Assembly (NCBI RefSeq): GCF_004361815.1
Contig: NZ_SNWA01000001.1
Span: 1,736,001 to 1,800,000 of the forward strand
Reading direction: 5' to 3'
Length of the DNA stretch: 64,000 bases
Source of the DNA: Paraburkholderia sp. BL10I2N1
GTDB lineage: Bacteria > Pseudomonadota > Gammaproteobacteria > Burkholderiales > Burkholderiaceae
The position numbers were made by a program, and so were the translations under genes. The number at the start of each line of letters is the position of its first letter. Positions within the stretch are counted from its first letter, which is position 1. The notes beneath the pieces are model-generated. The model was not told the origin of the DNA. It saw only the letters and a list, made by a program, of their open reading frames with translations, and searched no databases. Of this stretch, positions 46,123 through 55,100 are shown in pieces.

Positions 46123-47112
46123 CTATAACTCGCGTTCCCAACGCTCTATGGTGAGCTCGGAGCCGAAGCGTCGTTCGGGATTCGCCGCCGCGCAGGTAAA
46201 GCCACTTCGCTCGCACAGCCGGCGCGCTCCCGGAAGCGTGGCTGCCGTAGATACCGTCAGTTTCGTGTAGTCCGCCTGCGCCGCAAAGCGGGCACACTCG
46301 TCCATCAACTGCGCACCGATGCCAAGACGCCGAACATCAGGTTCGACATAGAGCAGCCGCACCCGCGCGACCGTCGCCGATACACCGGCAACCAGTGCCG
46401 ACCCGACGATCGATCCGTCCAGCTCCGCAATCCAGCCTGTCTCGCGCACGGGATCGTGCTGTCGCGCAAAGTCGGCCACGACCTGCGCGAGCTGCGCCTC
46501 GAAGGTGTGGTCCCAGCCGTGTTCAAGCGCGAAAAGCTGCGCCTGGCGATGCACCAGCCAGCCGTACTCGCCCGCCTGCGGTGCGCGCAGCGTGATGACC
46601 ATGTCGCGCCGGTTGCCGTGGTCGAGTAGCCGTTCGACGACGCGCATCGCCGCGATGAGTTGCTCCTGCGATGCCGGATCCAGCCGAAGCAGCACAGAGG
46701 ACACCTCGTCGATGGCGGCTGCGTCGAGCGGCTCGTACGCAGCGCGGCCTAAGTCGGTAAGCGCAAGGAGCGATTGCCGCGCGTCGATGTCGGACGGGCG
46801 CCGGGAGATCAGATTGCGTCGCTCGAAGCTGGTCAACAGCCGGCTCAGGTAGCCGCTGTCCAGACCAAGGCTGCGTGTGAGCGCGGCGGCGGTGTCGGCT
46901 TCGCCGCGCGACAGTTCATGCAGCACGCGGACTTCCGTCAGTGAGAAGGCGCTCTTTTGCAGGCGCTCATGCAGGGCACCGATGTGCCTGGTATAGAAAC
47001 GGTTGAAATGGCGTACGGCTTGAGCGCGTCGCAGCACCTCTGGATCAGTCAACGTCAGGCCCCCCGGCGGTATTTTTTTCTGTAGAGCAAACTGCACTAT
47101 ATGCGATCGCAT
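46123..47112 (-). CDS. MarR-GNAT fusion (transcriptional regulator and N-acetyltransferase)
   Basis: The 329-residue product joins an N-terminal MarR winged-helix domain (FSLTEVRVLHELSRGEADTAAALTRSLGLDSGYLSRLLTSF, residues 55-95) to a C-terminal GNAT acetyltransferase. The acetyl-CoA loop is seen as VEPDVRRLGIGAQLMDECARF near 272, and GARRLCERSGF follows. It may bind DNA in response to a small molecule that it also acetylates. Its start codon lies inside the perfect 12-bp palindrome ATGCGATCGCAT at 47101-47112. The divergent nag promoter is about 240 bp away. Confidence 0.88.
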   Translation of the reverse strand: MRSHIVQFALQKKIPPGGLTLTDPEVLRRAQAVRHFNRFYTRHIGALHERLQKSAFSLTEVRVLHELSRGEADTAAALTRSLGLDSGYLSRLLTSFERRNLISRRPSDIDARQSLLALTDLGRAAYEPLDAAAIDEVSSVLLRLDPASQEQLIAAMRVVERLLDHGNRRDMVITLRAPQAGEYGWLVHRQAQLFALEHGWDHTFEAQLAQVVADFARQHDPVRETGWIAELDGSIVGSALVAGVSATVARVRLLYVEPDVRRLGIGAQLMDECARFAAQADYTKLTVSTAATLPGARRLCERSGFTCAAANPERRFGSELTIERWEREL

Positions 47113-47335
47113 CCCTCATACAAACACGGTTTGACACAATCTGAGGCGTATTGGTACTAAAGAGGTATTGTCATATTCACCGATTAGCATCCCCCAATGC
47201 AGACCAGTCGAGGCCTCTGGTACGCGAGAAACGGCCGTTGTACGGGTAAATCCCGATCCAGTAAGGTCTTGTCATGCAACCTTTTAATTCGATTGAATCG
47301 CCCGCTTGACAAGGCTTTGGTGGAGGTTGGGCCCA

Positions 47336-47364
47336 TTAGTACCAGATGGTTTGACTGGTATTAT
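47336..47364. promoter_or_regulatory. Candidate GntR (NagQ) operator over the nag promoter
   Basis: TAGTACCAG at 47337-47345 and CTGGTATTA at 47355-47363 form an inverted repeat with one mismatch around the -35 box. A further copy, TTGGTACTAA, is at 47151-47160. GntR/HutC proteins of GlcNAc regulons bind TGGT/ACCA dyads, and the first gene downstream encodes one. Confidence 0.6.
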
Positions 47365-47378
47365 GTTGGTTATATAAT
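47351..47378 (+). promoter_or_regulatory. Sigma-70 promoter of the nag operon
   Basis: TTGACT at 47351-47356, a 16-bp spacer and an exact TATAAT at 47373-47378, 52 bp before the regulator gene. This is one of the best promoter matches in the window. Confidence 0.75.
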
Positions 47379-47429
47379 GGGCTCCACTTTCAACAGGCCG
47401 CGCTTTCGATTACCGACCGCCGGAGCCCC

Positions 47430-48164
47430 ATGGAAACTCGCTGGTCCGCCTTGATGCCTGACGTGCGCAACGTCACGCCGCTCTACCTGCAACTCGCGCG
47501 CAATCTCGCGACAGCGATCCATTGCGGCGTCTGGTCGGCCGGCGAGGCGTTGCCGTCGGAGCGCACGCTGTCGGATGCGATCGGCGTCTCACGGATCACC
47601 GCACGCAAGGCGATCGAACTGCTGGTCGAGCAGGGCTTGATCCGGCGCGCCCGGGGCGCGGGCAGTTTCATTACGCCGCGCGTCGAAGATCCGCTATCCC
47701 GCCTCACGGGCTTCACGAAAAAGATGGAGCAGCGCGGCTTCCGGCCGGATTCGGTCTGGCTCGAGCGCGAGATCCGCGCGGCCAACCGCGACGAAATCGT
47801 TCACCTCGGGTTGTCACCGGGCGCGCCGGTGGCGAGCCTGCGGCGGCTGCGGCGCGCGGACGGCATCGTGATGGCGGTCGAACATTCGGCGCTGCCCGCA
47901 TCGATCGTGCCGGACCCGCAGGCGATTGGCCTCTCGCTGTACAGCTATCTGGAGCAGCGCGGCATGGCCGTGGTCCGCGCGCTGCAGCACTTTCGCGCGG
48001 TCAACGCGACGAGCGAGATTGCGGGCCTGATGGACATCGAGCCGCGCACGGCGCTGCTTGTCATCACGCGCATCGGCTACAGCGCCGACCAGCGCGCGAT
48101 CGAACTGACCGACACCTATTGCCGCGACGACTACTACGACTTCGTCGCCGAATTGCGGCAGTAG
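47430..48164 (+). CDS. nagQ: GntR/HutC-family regulator of N-acetylglucosamine use (NagQ/NagR type)
   Basis: The 244-residue product has an N-terminal GntR helix-turn-helix (GVWSAGEALPSERTLSDAIGVSRITARKAIELLVEQGL, residues 34-72) and a UTRA ligand-binding domain (SLRRLRRADGIVMAVEHSALPA, ALLVITRIGYSADQRAIELTDTYCR). The effector in this subgroup is GlcNAc-6-phosphate or glucosamine-6-phosphate. It leads the nag operon and faces the operator at 47336-47364, so autoregulated repression is likely. GGAG lies five bases before the ATG; a second ATG at 47454 is possible. Confidence 0.9.
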   Translation: METRWSALMPDVRNVTPLYLQLARNLATAIHCGVWSAGEALPSERTLSDAIGVSRITARKAIELLVEQGLIRRARGAGSFITPRVEDPLSRLTGFTKKMEQRGFRPDSVWLEREIRAANRDEIVHLGLSPGAPVASLRRLRRADGIVMAVEHSALPASIVPDPQAIGLSLYSYLEQRGMAVVRALQHFRAVNATSEIAGLMDIEPRTALLVITRIGYSADQRAIELTDTYCRDDYYDFVAELRQ

Positions 48165-48224
48165 GGCGGAACGCTGGATAGCAGGATCAGTCCTGGACGC
48201 CTCACGCATCATCAGAGAAGACAC

Positions 48225-49328
48225 ATGCTGACCGGAAACATACTGACTACCGAAGGCTGGATCCACGGCACGATCGAGTTCGCAAACGGGCGGATTACGT
48301 CGCTCACGGGCGAGCGGGTCGATCCTGCGACGAACAACGATCCCTACCTCCTGCCGGGCTTCATCGACCTGCACGTGCATGGCGGCGGCGGCTCCGACGT
48401 CATGGAGGGGGGCGATGCGATTGAAACCATCACCCGCACGCACGCACGCTACGGTACGACGAGCCTGCTCGCCACCACGATGACCGCGCCGCGCGACGAA
48501 CTGATGCGCGTCGTCGCAGGTCTCGGCGAGCTGGCCCGCGTGCGCACGCCGGGCGGTGCACGCGTGCTTGGCGTGCATCTCGAGGGACCGTATATCAACC
48601 CGGGCAAACTGGGCGCGCAGCCCGACGCCGCGGTCTCGGCGGTGCTCGACGAAGTGCTCAAGTATCTGTCGATCGCGCCGATTCGCGTGGTGACGCTCGC
48701 GCCGGAAATCTCCGGGCACATGGACATCATCTCCGAGATGGCGGCGCGCGGCGTGCGCGTGCAGCTGGGCCATTCGCTCGGCACGTACGACGACGCGGTC
48801 GCCGCCCTCAAGCACGGTGCCTGTGGCTTCACGCATCTGTTCAACGCCATGTCGGCGCTGCATCACCGCAATCCTGGGCTCGTCGGCGCGGCGCTCGCGC
48901 ACGCCGAATTCGCCGAAATCATTCCTGATCTGCTGCATGTGCATCCGGGTGCGATCCGCGCTGCGATCCGCGCGATTCCGCGCCTGTATGTGGTGACCGA
49001 CAGCACGTCGGCCACCGGCATGCCCGACGGCGAATACCGCCTCGGCAGCCAGCATGTCACGAAGTGCCTTGGGGGCGTGCGTCTCGCCGACGGCACGCTC
49101 GCCGGCAGCACCCTGACGATGGATCAGGCGCTGCGCAACCTCGTCTCGCTCGGCCTGCCAATGGCCGACGTATCAAACCGTTTGTCGCGCTATGCCGCCG
49201 ACTACCTCGGCATCGAAGACCGTGGCCGCATCGCGCGCGGCGCGTGGGCTGACGTCGTCGTGTTTGATCGTGAACTGACCTTGAGCGCGACTTACGTCGA
49301 AGGAGAATCGATTGTCGAATATGCTTAA
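48225..49328 (+). CDS. nagA: N-acetylglucosamine-6-phosphate deacetylase
   Basis: NagA removes the acetyl group from GlcNAc-6-phosphate in the cytoplasm. The 367-residue product has the amidohydrolase metal motif PGFIDLHVHGGGGSD near 45, GVHLEGPYINPGKLGAQ near 120, VQLGHSLGTYDD, GFTHLFNAMSALHHRNPG and the catalytic Asp in VTDSTSATGMPDGEY. It overlaps the nagB-II gene by 17 bp, so the two are translationally coupled. Confidence 0.96.
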   Translation: MLTGNILTTEGWIHGTIEFANGRITSLTGERVDPATNNDPYLLPGFIDLHVHGGGGSDVMEGGDAIETITRTHARYGTTSLLATTMTAPRDELMRVVAGLGELARVRTPGGARVLGVHLEGPYINPGKLGAQPDAAVSAVLDEVLKYLSIAPIRVVTLAPEISGHMDIISEMAARGVRVQLGHSLGTYDDAVAALKHGACGFTHLFNAMSALHHRNPGLVGAALAHAEFAEIIPDLLHVHPGAIRAAIRAIPRLYVVTDSTSATGMPDGEYRLGSQHVTKCLGGVRLADGTLAGSTLTMDQALRNLVSLGLPMADVSNRLSRYAADYLGIEDRGRIARGAWADVVVFDRELTLSATYVEGESIVEYA

Positions 49329-50328
49329 CGAGGCGCTGGCGTCCGCTGAAGTGGTCGCCGCGCAACTCGCCGATATGTCGTGTGTCGAAGCGCTCGCGGG
49401 GAAGCTTGCCGAAGAGCCGCGCCATGTCGCGCTGACCGTGGCGCGCGGCAGCTCGGATCACGCGGCCAGTTATTTCGCCAGCCTCACGATGAGCCGCCTC
49501 GGGGTGCCGGTCGCGTCACTGCCGATGTCGGTCGCGACGCTGCAACAGGCGCCGCTGAAAGTGCAGGGCCAGCTGGCCCTGGCGTTTTCGCAGTCGGGCA
49601 AGAGCCCGGATCTGGTCGGCACGATGATCGCGCTGCGCGACGCGGGGGCGCTGACGGTGGCCGCGGTGAATGCGCCGTCGTCGCCGCTTGCCGATGCGTG
49701 CGAGTTTCATCTGCCGCTCGTCGCCGGTCCTGAATTGAGTGTGGCCGCGACCAAAAGCTATATCGCGATGCTGTCGCTGTCTGCGCAACTGGTCGCGCAC
49801 TGGCAGCGTGACGATGCCTTGCTCGCGGCGCTGCGCTCGCTGCCCGACGTGTTGCGCAAGGCAGGCACGCTCGACTGGTCGAAGGCCGTCGACGAATTGC
49901 GCGGCGTCGAGCGCATGATCGTGATCGGTCGTGGTCTCGGTCTCGCGATCGCGCAGGAAGCCGCGCTCAAGCTGAAGGAAACTTCCGGCATCCAGGCCGA
50001 AGCGTTTTCGAGCGCGGAAGTGCGTCATGGTCCGATGGAACTAATCGATCGCGACTACCCGCTGCTCGTTTTCGCGCCCCGCGGACCCGAGCAGGCTGGC
50101 CTGATCCAGCTCGCGAGCGACATGGAAGCGCGTGGTGCACGCGTGCTGCTAGCCGCACCGGACGACGTGCCGCAAGCGTCCTTGCCGCTCGTGTCCACCG
50201 ATCATCCGGCGCTCGATCCGATCGCCGCGATTCTTTCCTTTTATGTGATGGCTGCCGGCCTCGCCGCTGCACGCGGACGCAATCCGGATACCCCGCGCCA
50301 TCTGAATAAAGTCACCGAAACTCACTGA
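49312..50328 (+). CDS. nagB: Glucosamine-6-phosphate deaminase, SIS-domain type (NagB-II)
   Basis: It converts glucosamine-6-phosphate to fructose-6-phosphate and ammonia. The 338-residue product has two SIS domains and no glutaminase part: VARGSSDHAASYFASLTM, LAFSQSGKSPDLVGTMIAL, VIGRGLGLAIAQEAALKLKE and SSAEVRHGPMELI. It is related to GlmS rather than to classical NagB. The TTG start at 49312 is chosen because AGGAG at 49301-49305 is six bases before it, while the ATG at 49321 is 15 bases away. It lies between nagA and nagF in the operon. Confidence 0.88.
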   Translation: MSNMLNEALASAEVVAAQLADMSCVEALAGKLAEEPRHVALTVARGSSDHAASYFASLTMSRLGVPVASLPMSVATLQQAPLKVQGQLALAFSQSGKSPDLVGTMIALRDAGALTVAAVNAPSSPLADACEFHLPLVAGPELSVAATKSYIAMLSLSAQLVAHWQRDDALLAALRSLPDVLRKAGTLDWSKAVDELRGVERMIVIGRGLGLAIAQEAALKLKETSGIQAEAFSSAEVRHGPMELIDRDYPLLVFAPRGPEQAGLIQLASDMEARGARVLLAAPDDVPQASLPLVSTDHPALDPIAAILSFYVMAAGLAAARGRNPDTPRHLNKVTETH

Positions 50329-50340
50329 ACGAGAAATCAG

Positions 50341-52926
50341 ATGCGACGTGTTGAGGAGCCCCGCTTGATGAGCCATTCCCACGGCGATATTGTTCTGCTC
50401 GCGCCATTGACTGGCCCGGTCGTACCGCTCGCCGACGTGCCCGATCCTGTGTTTTCGGGCGGCATGTTCGGCGATGGAATCGGCATTGATCCGTTGACCG
50501 GCCAGCTCGTGGCGCCCTGCGACGGCGTGGTGACGCATCTCGCGCGCACGGGTCACGCATTGACGCTCGCGACGACTGAAGGCGCGGAAATCCTGCTGCA
50601 CATCGGCATCGATACCGTCGAGCTGAGCGGCAAGGGTTTCACGCCGAAAGTCGCGCAGGGCGCATCGGTTCGTGCTGGCGATTTGTTGATCGAATTCGAT
50701 CTGGACTACATAGCATCCGCGGCGCCGAGTCTTGTGTCGGTCATCGCGATCGCGAACTCCGAAGCGTTCGAGATTGTCGAGCGTCCGGCAAACGGCATGC
50801 TGAAGGCCGGCGAAAGCCCGCTCTTCACGCTGCGCGCACGCGGGGGTGCGGCGGCTGAAGCGTCGCGCCAGGCGACCTACGTAACCGAGGAAGCGCGTCA
50901 GCTGGTGACGCTGAAACATCCCGGCGGCTTGCACGCACGGCCTGCTGCGCGTGCCCGCGAAGCAGCGCGGGGCCTCGATGCGCGCGTCGAAGTCCGCTAT
51001 GAAGGACGCAAAGCGGCGATCGAAAGCGTCGTTGGTTTGCTGGGCCTTGGCGCTGGCGAAGGGGCCACGATCGAGATCCTCGGCGTAGGTACACAGGCAG
51101 AAGCGGCGGTCGAGGCGGTCGCGCGTGAATTGCTGCGTGAGGCACACGGTGAAGCCGAAGAGAGGCCGGCGCGGCAAAGCTCACCCGCTCCAGAGCAGGT
51201 GATGCGTGCTGTCGGCGAGCCGCTCGCGCCGAATACGCTCGCGGGCGTGTGCGCCGCGCCCGGCATCGCCGTTGGCAAGATCGTTCGTTGGGATGATGCG
51301 GATATCGATCCGCCCGAAGCCGCAAGCGGCACGTGCGCCGCCGAAAGCCGCCTGCTTGACAAGGCGATTGCGTCTGTCGACGCAGACCTCGGTTCGACGG
51401 TTCGCGACGCGTCGCAACGCGGTGCGCACGGCGAAGCGGGCATTTTCGCGGTGCATCGCGTGCTGCTCGAAGACCCCACGCTGCTCGACGCCGCGCGCGA
51501 TCTGATCAGCCTCGGCAAGAGCGCGGGCTTCGCGTGGCGCTCGGCGATCCGCGCGCAGATTGACGTGCTCACGAACATCCAGGACGAACTCCTCGCCGAA
51601 CGCGCTGCGGATCTTCGCGATATCGAGAAGCGCGTGCTGCGTGCGCTTGGGTATTCGAATCAGGTGGGTCGCGAGTTGCCTGACGAAGCCGTGCTCGTTG
51701 CAGAGGAGTTCACGCCGTCGGATCTGTCATCGCTCGATCGTGCGCGTGTGACCGCCCTTTTGATGGCACGCGGTGGCGCAACCTCGCATGCAGCGATTAT
51801 CGCGCGGCAGATCGGCATTCCGGCGCTTGTCGCCGTGGGCGATGCGCTGTTTGCGATTGCGGACGGCACGCAGGTGGTCGTCGATGCGAGCGCGGGCCGG
51901 CTTGAACATGCGCCGACGGCGCTCGATGTCGAACGCGCGCGTACGGAGCGCGAGCGTCTGGCCGGCGTGCGTGAAGCGAATCGCCGCACGTCGCAACAGG
52001 CTGCCTCGACCAGTGATGGCCGCGCGATCGAAGTCGCCGCGAACATCGCGACGCTCGACGATGCGAAGACCGCCGTCGAAAACGGCGCCGACTCGGTGGG
52101 CCTCTTGCGCACCGAACTGCTTTTCATCCACCGTCAGGCGGCGCCGACCGTCGATGAACATCGCCAGAGCTATCAGACGATCGTGGAAGCACTGGGCGGC
52201 CGTACGGCGATCATCCGCACGCTCGACGTCGGCGCAGACAAGGAAGTCGACTACCTGACGCTGCCGCCCGAACCGAATCCGGCGCTGGGCCTGCGCGGCA
52301 TCCGTCTTGCCCAGGTGCGTCCCGACCTGCTCGACGACCAGTTGCGCGGCCTGCTCGCCGTGCAGCCGCTGGGTGCCGTGCGGATCCTGCTGCCGATGGT
52401 GACCGATTCCGGCGAACTGGTTCGACTGCGTAAGCGCATCGACGAACTGGCGCGTGAAGCGGGCCGCACAGGCGCGATCGAAGTCGGCGTGATGATAGAA
52501 GTGCCGTCGGCGGCGCTGCTCGCGGACCAGCTGTCGCAGCACGCGGACTTCCTGTCGATCGGGACCAACGACCTGACGCAATACACGCTCGCGATGGATC
52601 GCTGCCAGGCCGATCTCGCCGCGCAGGCGGATGGACTGCATCCGGCTGTGCTGCGTCTCATCGATACAACCGTCAAAGGTGCGGCAAAGCACGGCAAGTG
52701 GGTTGGCGTATGCGGTGCGCTTGCTGGCGATCCGCTGGCCGTGCCCCTGCTGGTCGGCCTTGGCGTCACCGAGCTGTCGGTGGATCCGGTCTCTGTGCCG
52801 GGCATCAAGGCGCGGGTGCGCAAACTCGATTATCAGCTGTGCCGTCAGCGCGCCCAGGACATCCTGGCGCTCGATTCGGCGCAGGCGGTAAGAGCCGTGA
52901 GCCGCGAAGTCTGGCCGCAGGACTGA
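50341..52926 (+). CDS. nagF: EIIA-HPr-EI fusion phosphotransferase for GlcNAc (NagF)
   Basis: One 861-residue cytoplasmic protein carries the whole phosphate relay: an EIIA-Glc-like domain (residues 15-165, His87 in ILLHIGIDTVEL), an HPr domain (about 185-275, His198 in PGGLHARPAARA) and Enzyme I (about 305-855). The Enzyme I part has phospho-His483 in GGATSHAAIIARQ, LLRTELLFIHR and DFLSIGTNDLTQYT. It can pass phosphate from phosphoenolpyruvate to NagE without the general ptsH/ptsI system at 17 kb. An in-frame ATG at 50368, with GGAG ten bases upstream, is an alternative start. It lies between nagB and nagE. Confidence 0.94.
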   Translation: MRRVEEPRLMSHSHGDIVLLAPLTGPVVPLADVPDPVFSGGMFGDGIGIDPLTGQLVAPCDGVVTHLARTGHALTLATTEGAEILLHIGIDTVELSGKGFTPKVAQGASVRAGDLLIEFDLDYIASAAPSLVSVIAIANSEAFEIVERPANGMLKAGESPLFTLRARGGAAAEASRQATYVTEEARQLVTLKHPGGLHARPAARAREAARGLDARVEVRYEGRKAAIESVVGLLGLGAGEGATIEILGVGTQAEAAVEAVARELLREAHGEAEERPARQSSPAPEQVMRAVGEPLAPNTLAGVCAAPGIAVGKIVRWDDADIDPPEAASGTCAAESRLLDKAIASVDADLGSTVRDASQRGAHGEAGIFAVHRVLLEDPTLLDAARDLISLGKSAGFAWRSAIRAQIDVLTNIQDELLAERAADLRDIEKRVLRALGYSNQVGRELPDEAVLVAEEFTPSDLSSLDRARVTALLMARGGATSHAAIIARQIGIPALVAVGDALFAIADGTQVVVDASAGRLEHAPTALDVERARTERERLAGVREANRRTSQQAASTSDGRAIEVAANIATLDDAKTAVENGADSVGLLRTELLFIHRQAAPTVDEHRQSYQTIVEALGGRTAIIRTLDVGADKEVDYLTLPPEPNPALGLRGIRLAQVRPDLLDDQLRGLLAVQPLGAVRILLPMVTDSGELVRLRKRIDELAREAGRTGAIEVGVMIEVPSAALLADQLSQHADFLSIGTNDLTQYTLAMDRCQADLAAQADGLHPAVLRLIDTTVKGAAKHGKWVGVCGALAGDPLAVPLLVGLGVTELSVDPVSVPGIKARVRKLDYQLCRQRAQDILALDSAQAVRAVSREVWPQD

Positions 52927-53033
52927 ACCCGGGTCCACCCGCGCGCCCGCAATGACGTAAAGCAACGACGTAGGCAACGACGTAGTCAACCGCTACGACC
53001 ACATATCAACGACGATAAGGATTGGAGATATCA

Positions 53034-54812
53034 ATGGATGGGAATCCGTTTCTGAAGATTCAGCGCCTCGGACGGGCGCTGATGCTGCCGATTGCAGTAC
53101 TGCCGGTCGCTGGCCTGCTGCTGCGTCTCGGCCAGCCCGATGTATTCAACATTAAGATGATCGCCGATGCTGGCGGCGCGATTTTTGACAACCTGCCGCT
53201 GCTGTTTGCAATCGGCGTGGCAGTCGGCTTCGCGAAGGACAACAACGGCGTGGCGGCGCTCGCAGGGGCGATCGGCTATCTCATCCAGATCGCGGTGATG
53301 AAGGACATCAACGACAAGCTCAACATGGGCGTGCTGTCGGGGATCGTCGCCGGTATCGTTGCGGGCCTGCTTTACAACCGGTACAAGGACATCAAGCTGC
53401 CCGATTACCTCGCATTCTTCGGAGGGAAACGCTTCGTGCCGATTGCCACCGGGGTGGTGTGTCTGGCGACAGGCATCGTGTTCGGCTACGTGTGGCAGCC
53501 CGTGCAGGCCGTCATCGATCTGGCCGGGCACTGGCTCACGACGGCAGGCGCGATCGGCACCTTCGTGTTCGGCGTGCTGAACCGCCTGCTGCTGGTCACC
53601 GGTCTGCATCACATCCTGAATTCGCTCGCATGGTTCGTGTTCGGCAACTTCACGCCGCCGGGCGGCGCAGCGGTGACGGGCGACCTGCATCGCTTCTTCG
53701 CCGGCGACCCGACTGCGGGCGGCTTCATGACGGGCTTCTTCCCGGTCATGATGTTCGGCCTGCCCGCGGCCTGCCTCGCGATGTTCCACGAAGCACCGAA
53801 GGAGCGCCGTGCAGTGGTTGGCGGCCTGCTGTTCTCGATGGCGCTCACGTCTTTCCTGACGGGCGTGACGGAGCCGATTGAATTCAGTTTCATGTTCCTC
53901 GCACCGGTGCTGTATGTGATCCACGCTTTGCTGACCGGGGTGTCGCTCGCGATCTGCTCGGCGCTTGGCATTCACCTTGGCTTCACGTTCTCGGCCGGCG
54001 CGATCGACTATGTGCTGAACTACGGCTTGTCGACCCGCGGCTGGTGGGCGATTCCGATCGGCATCGTGTACGCGGTGGTGTACTACGGTCTGTTCCGCAT
54101 CTTCATCGGCAAGTTCAACATGGCGACGCCGGGCCGCGAACCGGCAAACGGCGATGCACAGATCGACGCGCCCGCAGCGGGCGGCTACGTCGCGCCGGTG
54201 ACCGGAGTTGCGGCGACGCGTGCGCAGCGGTACATCGCAGCACTGGGCGGCGCGTCGAACCTGACGCTCGTCGATGCCTGCACGACGCGTCTGCGTCTGT
54301 CGGTGGTGGATTCGGGCAAGGTGTCCGAAGCGGATCTGAAGACGATCGGCGCGCGGGGCGTACTCAAGCGCGACGCAACCAACGTGCAAGTGATCATCGG
54401 GCCGGAAGCCGACATGATCGCAGACGAAATCCGTACGGCGATCGATCAGGGAAATGCGGTCGGAACGAAACCGGCTGCGACTACTCCGGCAGCTCCGGTT
54501 GCCAGCGCGCCGGTGGCAGCGGTAGGGGCATCGGCGGGCGGACCGCTGGATCCGGATCCTGTGCGCTGGCTCGCCGTGTTCGGCGGCGCGAGCAACGTCA
54601 GCTCGCTCGATGCGGTGGCTGCGACACGTCTGCGCATCGTGGTGCGGGACCCGTCGACGGTGGATCGTCAGTTGCTGTCGGGGCTGGATGTCGCGTGGGT
54701 GTCGGCGGATACCTTCCACATCGTCGTGGGGCAGGCTGCTGCGCGCTACGCGCAGCAAATGTCGGCTCGTTTGCCGACAGCATCGGGTGGAGCGACGCCC
54801 CAGCCGGCCTGA
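53034..54812 (+). CDS. nagE: N-acetylglucosamine-specific PTS EIICB with a second, cysteine-less IIB
   Basis: NagE takes up and phosphorylates GlcNAc. The 592-residue product has a ten-helix IIC domain (1-365, with GLHHILNSLAWFVFGNF and TGVTEPIEFSFMFLAP), and a IIB domain with the phospho-cysteine Cys416 in VDACTTRLRL. After an Ala/Pro linker there is a second IIB-like domain (about 510-580) with LDAVAATRLRI, where Ala529 stands in the cysteine position. The start at 53034 has GGAG seven bases before it. The IIA function is supplied by NagF. It ends the operon before a bidirectional terminator. Confidence 0.94.
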   Translation: MDGNPFLKIQRLGRALMLPIAVLPVAGLLLRLGQPDVFNIKMIADAGGAIFDNLPLLFAIGVAVGFAKDNNGVAALAGAIGYLIQIAVMKDINDKLNMGVLSGIVAGIVAGLLYNRYKDIKLPDYLAFFGGKRFVPIATGVVCLATGIVFGYVWQPVQAVIDLAGHWLTTAGAIGTFVFGVLNRLLLVTGLHHILNSLAWFVFGNFTPPGGAAVTGDLHRFFAGDPTAGGFMTGFFPVMMFGLPAACLAMFHEAPKERRAVVGGLLFSMALTSFLTGVTEPIEFSFMFLAPVLYVIHALLTGVSLAICSALGIHLGFTFSAGAIDYVLNYGLSTRGWWAIPIGIVYAVVYYGLFRIFIGKFNMATPGREPANGDAQIDAPAAGGYVAPVTGVAATRAQRYIAALGGASNLTLVDACTTRLRLSVVDSGKVSEADLKTIGARGVLKRDATNVQVIIGPEADMIADEIRTAIDQGNAVGTKPAATTPAAPVASAPVAAVGASAGGPLDPDPVRWLAVFGGASNVSSLDAVAATRLRIVVRDPSTVDRQLLSGLDVAWVSADTFHIVVGQAAARYAQQMSARLPTASGGATPQPA

Positions 54813-54842
54813 TGGGTGAGCACCTGTCGGTGTGAATGAAAA

Positions 54843-54872
54843 AAGAGCGGCGCCTTGGGGCGCCTCTCTTTC
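54843..54872. terminator. Bidirectional terminator between nagE and the cyd operon
   Basis: AAAGAG-C-GGCGCC, loop TTGG, GGCGCC-T-CTCTTT forms a stem whose outer arms are A-rich and T-rich, so it can serve both nagE (plus) and cydX (minus). Confidence 0.7.
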
Positions 54873-54907
54873 GCTTACCGCGTGAATCGCCGTCAGTGAC
54901 GCGTTCT

Positions 54908-55039
54908 TCAGTCCTGACGCTGTCTGAACGCCGCACCGCTACCTGTAGTGCCGGTTCGCCGCGATTCGAGCCACATCACGTTGATGATGCCGAACGCGAG
55001 TGCCACACCTACTCCGAGTATCCAGCTGAAATACCACAT
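54908..55039 (-). CDS. cydX: Cytochrome bd oxidase small subunit CydX
   Basis: The 43-residue product reads MWYFSWILGVGVALAFGIIN and then VMWLESRRTG, the CydX signature of one membrane helix starting MWYF.WILG. CydX is needed for stability and activity of the bd oxidase. AGGAG lies six bases before the ATG. It is the last gene of cydP-cydA-cydB-cydX on the minus strand, 61 bp after cydB. Confidence 0.92.
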   Translation of the reverse strand: MWYFSWILGVGVALAFGIINVMWLESRRTGTTGSGAAFRQRQD

Positions 55040-55100
55040 CTCATGCTCCTTTGAATCTGTATCGGTCGGCGCTGCCCGAAGGGCCGGCGCCGCCTGAAGG

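Noticed and set aside
47197..47454. 85-codon ORF across the nag promoter
   Set aside because: It covers the operator and promoter and overlaps nagQ in another frame. The sequence is basic and low in similarity to anything recognisable.
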